NCBI RefSeq assembly: GCF_002933815.1
Contig: NZ_BEYR01000001.1
Coordinates: 310,001 to 374,000, forward strand
Direction of reading: 5' to 3'
Origin: Sphingobacterium sp. HMA12
GTDB lineage: Bacteria; Bacteroidota; Bacteroidia; Sphingobacteriales; Sphingobacteriaceae
DNA length: 64,000 nt
This document shows, piece after piece, positions 17,404 to 25,888 of this stretch. Numbering within the stretch: the first letter of the stretch is position 1; every line of letters starts with the position of its first letter. The notes beneath the pieces are model-generated. The model was not told the origin of the DNA and made no database searches. It saw only the letters and a program-made list of their open reading frames with translations. The translations under genes and the position numbers were made by a program.

Positions 17404-18081
17404 TTATTTTACAATAAAATCAAAATATGTTTTACGATAAGGTTCATCCTGTAGGGTGTAATGCCACCATTCTTTGTCGTAGGCTTTAAAGCCAAATTTT
17501 GCCATAGCCTGGCGAAGTATCTTTCGATTTTCCTTTTGTTTAGCTGTTAGGCCGGAATAGTTATGGTGGGAGATATCGCCAAAAAAATCAAAGGGGGCTC
17601 CCATATCGATTTCTTTGTGATCATTAAGATCGACCAAGGTTAGGTCGACCGTACTGCCACGGCTATGTCCGGATTTGCTGGCAATAAAGCCTAGTTTAAA
17701 CAAGTTTTTTTTATCCAGCAGCGGATAAAATTCACGTTTTGCGATAGTATCTTTGGTGGCCAGTGACCAGGCTTTGAAATGGTCAACAGCCCGTTGTGGA
17801 CGATAAGCATCGAAAATTTTTAATGCCAGACCTTGTTTGTTCAGGTATTTTTCGACTTGTTGTAGGGCCAATGCGGCACGTTTGGTCAGGATGGCAACCG
17901 GTTTTTCATAGCCGTGAACAGGCCGGCCCGTAAAGTTATGGCTTCCAAAATAACGCATATCGAGGTTAATCGTCGGAATAAATTCTTTTACATAGACGAA
18001 GTTTTGCGGCATTTCTTGTTGTGCTTTCGTTTGGAAGGCAAAAAATACAAGACCAATGGACAGACAAAAGTTGAGTTTCAT
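17404..18081 (-). CDS. D-alanyl-D-alanine dipeptidase, VanX/DdpX family, exported
   Basis: The start is placed at 18081 so that the protein opens with a signal peptide (MKLNFCLSIGLVFFAF, cut near KAQ). The earlier in-frame start at 18174 would bury it. The mature enzyme of about 205 residues carries the M15D motif SGHSRGSTVDLTL (Zn ligands His and Asp) and the downstream EWWHYTL with the catalytic Glu and third Zn ligand His. DAYRPQRAVDHF is also typical. It cleaves D-Ala-D-Ala dipeptide, here probably in the periplasm for peptidoglycan turnover or nutrient use rather than vancomycin resistance, since no vanH or vanA is near. Confidence 0.88.
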   Translation of the reverse strand: MKLNFCLSIGLVFFAFQTKAQQEMPQNFVYVKEFIPTINLDMRYFGSHNFTGRPVHGYEKPVAILTKRAALALQQVEKYLNKQGLALKIFDAYRPQRAVDHFKAWSLATKDTIAKREFYPLLDKKNLFKLGFIASKSGHSRGSTVDLTLVDLNDHKEIDMGAPFDFFGDISHHNYSGLTAKQKENRKILRQAMAKFGFKAYDKEWWHYTLQDEPYRKTYFDFIVK

Positions 18082-18173
18082 AGGTTGAAGATACAACTTT
18101 AGATGTTCAATTCTAGCATCGAGATCTGAGCTATATAACCATTGTTGATGATAATAAGGATGGTAAATAAGCA

Positions 18174-18200
18174 AACCTCAGGCAATGAAGGCCTGAGGTT
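18174..18200 (-). terminator. hairpin after ppk1
   Basis: AACCTCAGGC (18174-18183) pairs with GCCTGAGGTT (18191-18200) around a 7-nt loop, 16 nt past the ppk1 stop. Only a few T follow on the minus strand, so efficiency may be moderate. Confidence 0.6.
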
Positions 18201-18215
18201 GGTCGGAACTTAATC

Positions 18216-20285
18216 TTAATGATCCGTTATTTTCTTTTTTAAGTATTTGTAGATCTCAATCTGTGAGCGACAGGGCTCCTTTTTATTTTCAACATAATGA
18301 TTGCTTAGGGAATTGTTCAGCATACGAGCTTTGACGTTGTCATTGAGCTGTATGTGAAGCATCTCCTTTAGGTCTTCCTTGATCTTCTTACTCGTGATTT
18401 TTACAGCGGCCTCAATACGATGATCTAGATTTCGGGTCATCCAATCTGCTGAGGAGATATACATCAGCTCTTTACCGGCATTGTAAAAATACATGACCCG
18501 GGCATGTTCTAGATATTCATCCACAATTGAAATCGCATTCATGGGTAATTTAAATGTTTTTTGGTTCATTGCACAATAAATTCCCCGAATAATCAGATCT
18601 ATTTTAACCCCGGCGGTAGCCGCATCATAGAGCTTTTTAATCATATCTTTGTCACTCAGTGAGTTTACTTTGATAATGAGGGATGCTTTTCGTCCAGCTT
18701 TAGCTTCTGCGATTTCCAGATCGATAAAATGCAGCAGTTCCCTGCGCATATCGATGGGACAGATCAATAAACTTTTACAGTTTTTGATGATGTCAGTTGG
18801 GTTGGATTTGGGCCGTTTGAGGTAATTGAATACTTTATTGATATCAGCAATGACATCCCTGTTACTTGTCAAGAGACAATAATCTCCATATAATTTGGCG
18901 GTTTTCTCATTGATATTTCCTGTACTGACAAAACCATACTGAATGGTTTTTGCACCTGTCCGTTTTTTGATGACACATAATTTGGCGTGTACTTTTTTAT
19001 TTGGGATCCCTGTAAGTACTTTGATGCCTTCAAGTTCTAGTTTCTCTTTCCAGTCCAGGTTATTCTCTTCATCAAACCGAGCGCGCAGTTCAAGCATGAC
19101 CGTTACTTCTTTGCCATTTCGTGCAGCATTGATCAATGCATTGGCGACCTTGGAATTCGAAGCCAAGCGGTAGGCGGTAATCTGTATTGTTTTTACATCC
19201 GGATCCATCGCTGCTTCACGTAATAAATCGATGATTGGTCGAAACTCATGATAAGGAAAAGACAGCAGCACATCCTTTTTTAATACTGTATCGGTGACCC
19301 GCTCATAATTTTGAAAATAGGGATGTGGAAATGAAGTTCTTTCCTGCGGCTGATGATAGGACTTAAATACATTTGGAAAGTCCATAAAGTGCTTAAAATT
19401 ATGGATCTTTTGTCCAGGTATGATACTGTCTTTTTTTGATAGGTTGAGTTTTTTGATCAGAAACTCCACGAGTTTTGGATTCATCTCCTGATCAAAAATA
19501 AAACGGGTTGGTTTACCTTTACGCCTATTCTTGACCCCCTTGCTTATCTTTTCGACCAGCGTGGTATTGATGTCGTTGTCGATATCAAATTCAGCATCTT
19601 TCGTGACTTTAAACACATGAGCATGGAAAACATCAAAGCCAAAATAGGAGAAGATCAACGGAAGATTGAACTTGATGACATCTTCAAGAAGGATAATATG
19701 TTTTTCATCCTTTGGTGCGGGCAACTGGACGAAACGTCCGTTTTGGCTCGTAGGAATTTCAATTAAGGCAAACTTAGTCTCATATTGCCATTCGCTTTTC
19801 CCCATGGCTATACCCAAATAGAGGCTCTTGTCGCGAATATAGGGCATTGGACGGATGTCGTCAAGGATCAGGGGGATGACATTGGATTCCACATCGTCCT
19901 GGTAATATTCACTGACAAACTGCTGTTGTTCTGGGCTCAGTTCTTCACTCGTTTTGATAAAGACATTTTGCTTGGCCATCTCCTTTTGGATCCGGTTCCA
20001 GGTATTGTCAAATTTCTTTTGCTGTTTGATTACGCGGATGTTGAGTTCTTCCAGGATCAACTGCGGATCTTCATAAAAAGATTGATTGGCACTTTTGTCC
20101 TTGAGATCAATGGCACGTTTGAGTCCGGCCACCCGCACCCGAAAAAATTCATCTAGGTTATTTGAAAATATACCTAAAAATTTGATCCTTAAGGGTAGAG
20201 GAACTGTCTCATCTGCAGCTTCTTGCAATACCCTGCCATTAAAGCTTAACCAACTGACATCTCTAGGAATAAATTTTTTCGCCAT
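18216..20285 (-). CDS. ppk1: polyphosphate kinase 1
   Basis: The 689-residue protein has the full PPK1 layout: N-terminal domain (RDVSWLSFNGRVLQEA, residues 8-23; NNLDEFFRVRVAGLK), head domain, and two phospholipase-D-like C-terminal domains. The autophosphorylated histidine is His433 in KVHAKLCVIKKR, and the second conserved histidine lies in NLDHRIEAAV. It polymerises ATP gamma-phosphate into polyphosphate at the inner membrane. Length matches the usual 690-720. No ppx exopolyphosphatase is adjacent. It has its own terminator. Confidence 0.95.
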   Translation of the reverse strand: MAKKFIPRDVSWLSFNGRVLQEAADETVPLPLRIKFLGIFSNNLDEFFRVRVAGLKRAIDLKDKSANQSFYEDPQLILEELNIRVIKQQKKFDNTWNRIQKEMAKQNVFIKTSEELSPEQQQFVSEYYQDDVESNVIPLILDDIRPMPYIRDKSLYLGIAMGKSEWQYETKFALIEIPTSQNGRFVQLPAPKDEKHIILLEDVIKFNLPLIFSYFGFDVFHAHVFKVTKDAEFDIDNDINTTLVEKISKGVKNRRKGKPTRFIFDQEMNPKLVEFLIKKLNLSKKDSIIPGQKIHNFKHFMDFPNVFKSYHQPQERTSFPHPYFQNYERVTDTVLKKDVLLSFPYHEFRPIIDLLREAAMDPDVKTIQITAYRLASNSKVANALINAARNGKEVTVMLELRARFDEENNLDWKEKLELEGIKVLTGIPNKKVHAKLCVIKKRTGAKTIQYGFVSTGNINEKTAKLYGDYCLLTSNRDVIADINKVFNYLKRPKSNPTDIIKNCKSLLICPIDMRRELLHFIDLEIAEAKAGRKASLIIKVNSLSDKDMIKKLYDAATAGVKIDLIIRGIYCAMNQKTFKLPMNAISIVDEYLEHARVMYFYNAGKELMYISSADWMTRNLDHRIEAAVKITSKKIKEDLKEMLHIQLNDNVKARMLNNSLSNHYVENKKEPCRSQIEIYKYLKKKITDH

Positions 20286-20391
20286 AGCTAAATATACATA
20301 AATTTAATAAGCAAAACTATAGCTCTAGGCGCGATAAACGAACTTTTTCGTGTTAAAGAATTATTAATTTATTTTTTCTTCATCTATTCTT

Positions 20392-20429
20392 AAAAAAATA
20401 CCCCAAAAAGTGCAAGACCTTTTGGGGTA
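20392..20429 (-). terminator. intrinsic terminator after the 20450-20827 gene
   Basis: Stem TACCCCAAAA (20399-20408) with TTTTGGGGTA (20420-20429). Read on the minus strand it is followed by seven U (20398-20392). It lies 20 nt after the stop of the small membrane-anchored protein gene. Confidence 0.8.
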
Positions 20430-20449
20430 AGTAGCATTCTTGTGCCCGA

Positions 20450-20827
20450 TTATTTCTTTTTTCCGTATTTTTTGGAGATCTGAATCGCCTTATATTTACT
20501 GCCGTCAAAATGTGGGGCATCTACTGTCAAGCTTGTTGGATAGGGAGCCGTACGATCGAAAAAATATACAGTTGTCGTACTGCCATAATCATTGACCGGC
20601 AGCAGCTCCAGACAGCCCGTGTAATCTGCATTCAATACATCACCTACTGTAACGGCATAAATGCGGATAATTCCACCTTTATTTTGTTCATTCCTGACAA
20701 AAGCGACTTCTTTAAACCCGCCCGGAAGATCTTCTATGCTTTTCTGATTGAAAGTATCTTTTAAAATAAAACCCAACAACACTAAAATCGGGATGACCAA
20801 AAGCCACACCTTTTTATTCTTCTTCAT
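20450..20827 (-). CDS. membrane-anchored small protein of unknown function
   Basis: This 125-residue protein has a basic N-terminus (MKKNKKVW) and one hydrophobic helix (residues 8-22, LLVIPILVLLGFIL). About 100 soluble residues follow, rich in beta-type segments (GGIIRIYAVTVGD, STTTVYFFDR). No lipobox is seen and no family is recognised. It starts 10 nt after the stop of the DJ-1/PfpI gene on the same strand, so it is probably cotranscribed with it. Confidence 0.6.
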   Translation of the reverse strand: MKKNKKVWLLVIPILVLLGFILKDTFNQKSIEDLPGGFKEVAFVRNEQNKGGIIRIYAVTVGDVLNADYTGCLELLPVNDYGSTTTVYFFDRTAPYPTSLTVDAPHFDGSKYKAIQISKKYGKKK

Positions 20828-20837
20828 TAAAATACGC

Positions 20838-21416
20838 TTAAATAGTAATGTTTATAGCCAATAATTTATAAAATTCTTTTAGGATAGCCTGATGTCCTGG
20901 CCAAGCAGGGGAGGTCACTAGATTTCCATCCACAATAGCTTGGTCAGCTGGAATATTTTTCCATGTACCGCCTGCCAGTTCAATATCTGGCCCTACCGCT
21001 ACATAGGCAGTCAATGTGCGCCCGGCCAAAACCTTCGCCGCAGTCAATACCTGAATCCCATGACAGATTGCCGCGACAGGTTTATTCTTGTCAAAGAAAT
21101 GTTTTGTAATCTCCAATACACGTTGGTTGAGACGGATATATTCTGCCGAACGGCCACCGGCGATGTAGAGTCCATCGTATTCTTCGGGATTAACCTGGTC
21201 AAAATCCTTATTGATTGCAAAATTATGTCCCCGTAGTTCCTTATACGTTTGGTCGCCAGTAAAATCATGTACAGCAGTAGGTACTACATCACCCTTTTTT
21301 CGATCAGGGGCGATGGCATCAACTGTTATTCCTATTGATCCCATTGCTTGAAATGGAACCATTGCTTCGTAGTCTTCTACAAAGTCTCCAACCAGTAATA
21401 ATATTTTTTTTGCCAT
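20838..21416 (-). CDS. DJ-1/PfpI family protein
   Basis: The 192-residue protein matches DJ-1/PfpI. The nucleophilic cysteine is Cys118 in PVAAICHGIQVL and the conserved acid is Glu15 in DFVEDYE. LYIAGGRSAEYIR and TSPAWPGHQAILKEF are further family blocks. Members act as glyoxalases/deglycases, proteases or stress-protective proteins; the exact activity cannot be told. A 16-bp inverted repeat sits 4 nt before the start codon. The downstream membrane-anchored gene follows by 10 nt. Confidence 0.88.
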   Translation of the reverse strand: MAKKILLLVGDFVEDYEAMVPFQAMGSIGITVDAIAPDRKKGDVVPTAVHDFTGDQTYKELRGHNFAINKDFDQVNPEEYDGLYIAGGRSAEYIRLNQRVLEITKHFFDKNKPVAAICHGIQVLTAAKVLAGRTLTAYVAVGPDIELAGGTWKNIPADQAIVDGNLVTSPAWPGHQAILKEFYKLLAINITI

Positions 21417-21420
21417 ATCA

Positions 21421-21467
21421 AAAACCTCTTTTAATAGGTTTTGAATTTACGTATTAAAAGAGGTTTT
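21421..21467 (-). repeat. 16-bp perfect inverted repeat directly before the PfpI start
   Basis: Arms 21421-21436 and 21452-21467 are fully complementary with a 15-nt loop. In the minus-strand mRNA the hairpin ends with four U, 4 nt from the DJ-1/PfpI ATG, and begins 26 nt after the FMN-reductase stop. It may terminate the upstream gene, or fold in the PfpI leader and limit translation. Confidence 0.6.
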
Positions 21468-21493
21468 CACAATGATTATTTGTTAATCTTTTG

Positions 21494-22057
21494 TTAACCT
21501 TGGACAGCCAATTTTTCTGCAAGTGCACGTTTCGTCTTACGTACTTTCGCTTCCAGCTGGCTTCTTAAAGTTGGATTAATAATTCCTTTTCCTTCTTCAA
21601 AGTTTTTATGGAATTCAGGAAGGGAGAATGAATCTAGGATTTCAGCACCGTCCCATGTAATTCTATTGACTGCTGTGTTTAATACAGTTGATCCACCCAT
21701 TGGACCGGGAGCAGTCGCCAATAAGAAAACTGGTTTGCCATTGAATGTTTTGCGGTTTGGGATGCGGGAAACCCAGTCTACAATATTTTTATAAGCTGAA
21801 GTGTAGGATCCATTGTGTTCTGCCAATGAAATGAGTAGGAAATCTGCAGCATCCATCTTTGCGGCAAAATCATGGGCCAACTGTGGAATACCCAATTCTA
21901 CTTCCTTATCATAAGAATAAATAGGCATTTCAAAATGATTGAGATCAAGGAGCTCTATGCTGTCATCTGCTTCTTTATAATATTTAGACGTACTCGTTAC
22001 AAAGATTTTGTTGATAGAGTTTTTATTACTTGTTCCTGCAAATGCTAATATTTTCAT
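21494..22057 (-). CDS. NADPH-dependent FMN reductase family flavoprotein
   Basis: This is a 187-residue flavodoxin-like protein. The N-terminal MKILAFAGTSNKNSINKIF is the FMN phosphate-binding loop of the FMN_red family. SLAEHNGSYTSAYKNIVDWVSR carries the usual contact with the isoalloxazine ring, and LLATAPGPMGGSTVL is the later conserved loop. Such proteins reduce FMN, quinones or azo compounds with NADPH. No partner monooxygenase is adjacent. A second member of the same family is encoded at 25096-25671. Confidence 0.87.
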   Translation of the reverse strand: MKILAFAGTSNKNSINKIFVTSTSKYYKEADDSIELLDLNHFEMPIYSYDKEVELGIPQLAHDFAAKMDAADFLLISLAEHNGSYTSAYKNIVDWVSRIPNRKTFNGKPVFLLATAPGPMGGSTVLNTAVNRITWDGAEILDSFSLPEFHKNFEEGKGIINPTLRSQLEAKVRKTKRALAEKLAVQG

Positions 22058-22166
22058 CTGTGTATAAGTTTTTAATTTTTAAACTGGTCAAACTTACAAC
22101 ATAATCATAAAAAAAATGTCAGTCAAATGTCTGCTGGGGGCATAATGCCGCATTTATTGATCTAGG

Positions 22167-23063
22167 TCAATTAAAAACAAACCGTTCGTACATACCGAGT
22201 AGCCCGGTAAGTCCACCTGTGTGTACGACCAACAGTTGATCAGCTGGAGTGAAATAGTCTTTTCTGATCAGATCATCCACAGCGTAGAGCAATTTTCCGG
22301 TATAAGTGGGTTCGATCATAATCCCCGTGCTGGTCATAAAATGCTGGGTGAATGCGAGGAGTTCCGGTGTTGTTTTGGCATAACCGCCAAAATGATAGTC
22401 CAGATGCAAAATAGGTGGCGGAAGTTGGGGATAAAGCTGAGCGACCTCGTCATTGATAAAACTGCCATTCTTTAATACAGGTACGCCATGTAGCTGTGTA
22501 AAAAGGTCTTTTTTGTCAATTGCATTGGCAATTCCGGCAAGGGTGGTTCCGGTACCACAGGCGGTAAAGATATGTTGGTAATCCTGTTCGAGTTCGTCGA
22601 CAAGTTCGGCACATCCTTTGGCACCTAGGAGACCATAGCCACCTTCGTGGACATAGAAAGCTGTTGGATCCTGATCGAAATGCATACGATAGAGCTTCTC
22701 TTTGTCCCGATAGGAATCGCGGTCGACATAAATAAGTTGCATGCCAAATAATTGGCACATGGTCAAGATGGGGTTGTTAACCTGTTCATCACCTCTTACA
22801 AAAGCTGTTGTTTTGAACCGGAAAGTAGCTCCTGCGCAAGCAGTCGCCAATAAATGGTTGCTCCATGCGCCTCCAAAAGTAACGATATGATTTTTCTGAA
22901 GCTGTAAAGCCTCCTGAAGATTATATTTCAGTTTTCTCCATTTATTGCCTGAAATGAAGGGGTGGATTAGATCGTCCCGCTTCAGTGTCACCTTAATATG
23001 CTTTTTTTCCCATAAAGGTAATGTGATTTCTGTTTCGGGACTATGGATTTTGAACGGCAACAT
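22167..23063 (-). CDS. PLP-dependent deaminase/D-cysteine desulfhydrase family protein
   Basis: The start is placed at 23063 (MLPFKIHSPETEITLPLW); the upstream in-frame extension runs through the divergent rluA-type promoter. The protein has about 298 residues. It is a fold-type II PLP enzyme of the ACC deaminase/D-cysteine desulfhydrase branch. The PLP lysine is likely in FISGNKWRKLKYNL, the substrate-binding loop is FGGAWSNHLLATA, and the phosphate loop is TACGTGTTLAGI. The expected reaction is conversion of D-cysteine or a similar amino acid to a keto acid, ammonia and H2S. Single-gene unit. Confidence 0.88.
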   Translation of the reverse strand: MLPFKIHSPETEITLPLWEKKHIKVTLKRDDLIHPFISGNKWRKLKYNLQEALQLQKNHIVTFGGAWSNHLLATACAGATFRFKTTAFVRGDEQVNNPILTMCQLFGMQLIYVDRDSYRDKEKLYRMHFDQDPTAFYVHEGGYGLLGAKGCAELVDELEQDYQHIFTACGTGTTLAGIANAIDKKDLFTQLHGVPVLKNGSFINDEVAQLYPQLPPPILHLDYHFGGYAKTTPELLAFTQHFMTSTGIMIEPTYTGKLLYAVDDLIRKDYFTPADQLLVVHTGGLTGLLGMYERFVFN

Positions 23064-23078
23064 AACATTAAATGAAAA

Positions 23079-23116
23079 CAAATTTAACGAAAATTGTTTC
23101 ATTTGGTTTATTTTTG
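23079..23116. promoter_or_regulatory. divergent -7 elements between the PLP gene and RluA-type gene
   Basis: TATTTTTG at 23109-23116 lies only 4 nt before the pseudouridine-synthase ATG, and TAAATTTG at 23086-23079 (minus) lies 15 nt before the PLP gene ATG. Both fit TAnnTTTG. If correct, the RluA-type mRNA would be leaderless or nearly so. -33 elements are weak. Confidence 0.45.
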
Positions 23117-23120
23117 TAGC

Positions 23121-24167
23121 ATGACCGAACAAATGGGATCGCAAGATCAAGAAGAACAAGAGTTATTTGAACATCTACGAATTGAAGTGGATAAGGGGCA
23201 AGCTTTACTCCGTATTGATAAATATCTGATGAATAGGGTGGAAAATGCGACAAGAAGTAAAATTCAGCATGCCATTGAAGCAGGTTCTGTCATGGTAAAT
23301 GGTAAAGAGATCAAGGCGAGTTATAAAGTCAGACCGGATGATGTCATTACTTTGGTATTGCCTGATCCACCTCGTGACAATGAAGTCTATCCGGAAGATA
23401 TTCCATTGGACATAAAATATGAAGATGATGATGTATTAATTGTCAATAAAGAAGCGGGCATGGTTGTGCATCCGGGCTATAATAATTATACGGGTACTTT
23501 GGTCAATGCATTGACTTTCCATATACAGCAGCTTCCGCAATTGCCAGGAAATTCAGACCGTCCAGGTTTGGTACACCGGATAGACAAAGATACTTCCGGT
23601 TTATTGGTGATTGCCAAGAACGAAAAATCAATGGCATTTTTGGCCAAACAGTTTTTTGACCATAGTATTACCCGTAAATATATTGCGCTGGTATGGGGGG
23701 ATCTGAAGGAAGACGGAACGATTACGGGGTACATTGGTCGTCATTTGAAAGATAGACGTATTATGGCCATGTACGATAGTGAAGATAAAGGGAGGTGGTC
23801 TGTGACACACTACAAAGTGCTAGAAAGATTGGGCTATGTAACCTTGATCGAATGTCAGCTGGAGACGGGCCGTACGCATCAAATACGTACCCACATGCAA
23901 TCTATTGGCCATCCGCTGTTTAACGACGCAATGTATGGGGGCGATAAGATACTAAAAGGGACTGTATTCTCAAAGTATAAACAATTTGTGGATAATTGCT
24001 TCGCCTTACTTCCACGTCAGGCGCTCCATGCACAGGTATTGGGATTTATTCATCCAACTACAAAAGAAAATATGTATTTTGAGGTACCATATCCCGAAGA
24101 TTTTCGTTTAGCTTTAGAAAAGTGGCGCGGTTACGCTGCAAATTCCATGGCTGTAGAAAATGATTAA
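23121..24167 (+). CDS. RluA-family pseudouridine synthase (RluD-like)
   Basis: The start is placed at the ATG at 23121, since the upstream in-frame start is a TTG inside the promoter. The 348-residue protein has an S4 RNA-binding domain (residues 29-80, LRIDKYLMNRV to VRPDDVITLVLP). The catalytic domain carries GLVHRIDKDTSGLLVIAK (catalytic Asp155), and ETGRTHQIRTHMQSIGHP follows. By domain order it is most like RluD, which modifies the helix 69 region of 23S rRNA, but RluC or other specificity is possible. It precedes an aminotransferase gene by 20 nt, probably cotranscribed. Confidence 0.92.
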   Translation: MTEQMGSQDQEEQELFEHLRIEVDKGQALLRIDKYLMNRVENATRSKIQHAIEAGSVMVNGKEIKASYKVRPDDVITLVLPDPPRDNEVYPEDIPLDIKYEDDDVLIVNKEAGMVVHPGYNNYTGTLVNALTFHIQQLPQLPGNSDRPGLVHRIDKDTSGLLVIAKNEKSMAFLAKQFFDHSITRKYIALVWGDLKEDGTITGYIGRHLKDRRIMAMYDSEDKGRWSVTHYKVLERLGYVTLIECQLETGRTHQIRTHMQSIGHPLFNDAMYGGDKILKGTVFSKYKQFVDNCFALLPRQALHAQVLGFIHPTTKENMYFEVPYPEDFRLALEKWRGYAANSMAVEND

Positions 24168-24187
24168 AATTTAGAAAATAAACAAAG

Positions 24188-25054
24188 ATGCCGACAAACT
24201 ATATCAATTTTAATGGCAATGTAGTGCCGGAAGAACAGGAAATATTTAGCATAGAAAATAGAGGCTTTCGCTATGGTGACGGATTGTTTGAAACCATGTT
24301 GTATAAGGATGGTGATATTCGTTTTCTGAATTTTCATGTAGCGCGCTTACAGCAAGGAATGGAATTGATACATCTTGATGATTCAAATCTTTTCGATGAA
24401 TTTTTTATTCGTTCAAGATCAGAAGAGCTGATTCGCAAGAATAATATGTTGGGACAGCAGGTTCGCATTCGGCTGATTGTATTTCGGATGGGTGGTGGGC
24501 TATACAGCCCAACTACAAATAAACCGGGATTTGTCTTGCAAGTACAACGTATAGAGCCCAATTTGAGGGATAAGAAAGTCGGTCTGATTGTGGGCTTATA
24601 TAGTGAATTCAAAAAGCCTTATAGTGATTTGTCAAAACTAAAATCGCTCAATTCCCAAATTTATGTGCTGGCGGGAATCTATAAGAAAAAAATGGCCTTT
24701 GATGATGTATTGATTTTAAATCAGGAGGGCTACCTTTGCGAGTCTTTGACTTCCAATATCTTTGTGTATTATGAAAAGATACTTTATACACCTGCGCTTT
24801 CTGAAGGCTGTATTGAAGGAGTCATGCGCCGTGTGGTGATGGATATGGCCAGGGCTGAAGGGATTGAAGTAGTGGAAGCGCAGATTAGCCCTGAGATCAT
24901 GAAAAGAGCTGATGAAATTTTCTGTACAAATGCCGTACAAGGGGTGCAATGGGTCATGGGATATAAACAAAAACGCTATTTCAATAAGATATCACGTATA
25001 TTGCAGGATAAACTTTTAAGTTGGAATTACGATTCAAACGAGGAACAAAACTAA
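24188..25054 (+). CDS. class IV aminotransferase (aminodeoxychorismate lyase-like)
   Basis: This is a 288-residue fold-type IV PLP enzyme. The N-terminal block FSIENRGFRYGDGLFETML is diagnostic. The PLP lysine is likely Lys152 in SKLKSLNSQIYVLAG, and YLCESLTSNIFVYYEKILYTPALSEGCIEGVMRR holds the conserved Glu and the cofactor-phosphate loop. Family members include PabC, branched-chain aminotransferase and D-amino-acid transaminase. The LKSLN context and length favour 4-amino-4-deoxychorismate lyase (folate synthesis), though no pabA/pabB is next to it. It follows the pseudouridine-synthase gene by 20 nt. Confidence 0.82.
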   Translation: MPTNYINFNGNVVPEEQEIFSIENRGFRYGDGLFETMLYKDGDIRFLNFHVARLQQGMELIHLDDSNLFDEFFIRSRSEELIRKNNMLGQQVRIRLIVFRMGGGLYSPTTNKPGFVLQVQRIEPNLRDKKVGLIVGLYSEFKKPYSDLSKLKSLNSQIYVLAGIYKKKMAFDDVLILNQEGYLCESLTSNIFVYYEKILYTPALSEGCIEGVMRRVVMDMARAEGIEVVEAQISPEIMKRADEIFCTNAVQGVQWVMGYKQKRYFNKISRILQDKLLSWNYDSNEEQN

Positions 25055-25083
25055 GTTTACACGAAATAAATAGCTAAGACAAT

Positions 25084-25106
25084 GCCAAGATTTGATTAAT
25101 CTTGGC
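25084..25106. terminator. short hairpin between convergent genes
   Basis: GCCAAGATT (25084-25092) pairs with AATCTTGGC (25098-25106) around TGATT, followed by CTTTTG on the plus strand. It sits 30 nt after the aminotransferase stop and overlaps the stop codon of the convergent FMN-reductase gene. Confidence 0.5.
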
Positions 25107-25671
25107 CTTTTGTATGTACAATTCGAACGATAAAATGTTCAAAAGCTTTTTTAAAGCCGAGTAGAAAATCTTTTGTTTTTTGGAGTTCGATTTTTCCATT
25201 TTCACCGATACAGTCTTTTATATTTCCAAGATAGGCTTCCGGCTGCTGCATGGGGTAAACATTAACAAATACCAATGACTGTCGGATATGATGATTTGCC
25301 CCGAAAGCCCCGAAAGCTCCCGTTGAAGAGGAGATAATAGCACCCGGTTTGCCATCCCATTTATTTTTACCATAAGGTCTTGACCCCACATCTATGGCAT
25401 TTTTTAAGACGGCGGGAACGGAGCGATTGTATTCAGGTGTTATGAAAAGAACCGCATCAAGTGCAGCGATTTCTTTTCGAAAGCGGACATAACTTTCAGG
25501 CGGATTGCCTTCATCATCATAATCCTGATTATATAAGGGGAGGTCCCCGATTTCGATCACGCGATAGTTAAACTTATTAGCCGGTTGTTCGCAGATAAAC
25601 GTGGCTATTTTTTTATTATAAGATTGTTTCCTTAAGCTGCCGACAATGATTCCAATGTTGTAAGTATTCAT
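25096..25671 (-). CDS. NADPH-dependent FMN reductase family flavoprotein (second copy)
   Basis: This 191-residue flavodoxin-fold protein has the FMN loop IGIIVGSLRKQSYNKKIA, the ring contact LFITPEYNRSVPAVLKNAIDVGSR, and the later AIISSSTGAFGAFGANHHIRQS loop. It is clearly in the FMN_red/azoreductase-like family (ArsH and ChrR relatives). Sequence differs from the 21494-22057 protein in most segments, so the two are not a recent duplication. It is convergent with the aminotransferase gene. Substrate unknown; quinone or chromate reduction is typical of the group. Confidence 0.87.
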   Translation of the reverse strand: MNTYNIGIIVGSLRKQSYNKKIATFICEQPANKFNYRVIEIGDLPLYNQDYDDEGNPPESYVRFRKEIAALDAVLFITPEYNRSVPAVLKNAIDVGSRPYGKNKWDGKPGAIISSSTGAFGAFGANHHIRQSLVFVNVYPMQQPEAYLGNIKDCIGENGKIELQKTKDFLLGFKKAFEHFIVRIVHTKGQD

Positions 25672-25888
25672 TCCAAAGTCAAGTTAGAGTATGAAAAGTA
25701 TTATTGGTTGAACAATTCGTATCCAAAAAAGTTTCCCAGTATTGTCTGATCAAACTAAAACTAAGCCGTTTGTACTGAATAGATTAAGTTTTTGTTAACA
25801 AAAATTAACATTTATCATTTAATCTTTTGCATACAGTTTGTTGTCGTAATGTAAAGAAGAAATTACAAAACTAAGGGAGGAGCTACTT

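Noticed and set aside
17404..18081. VanX as part of a vancomycin-resistance cluster
   Set aside because: No vanH, vanA-type ligase or vanRS genes are adjacent, and the protein has a signal peptide.
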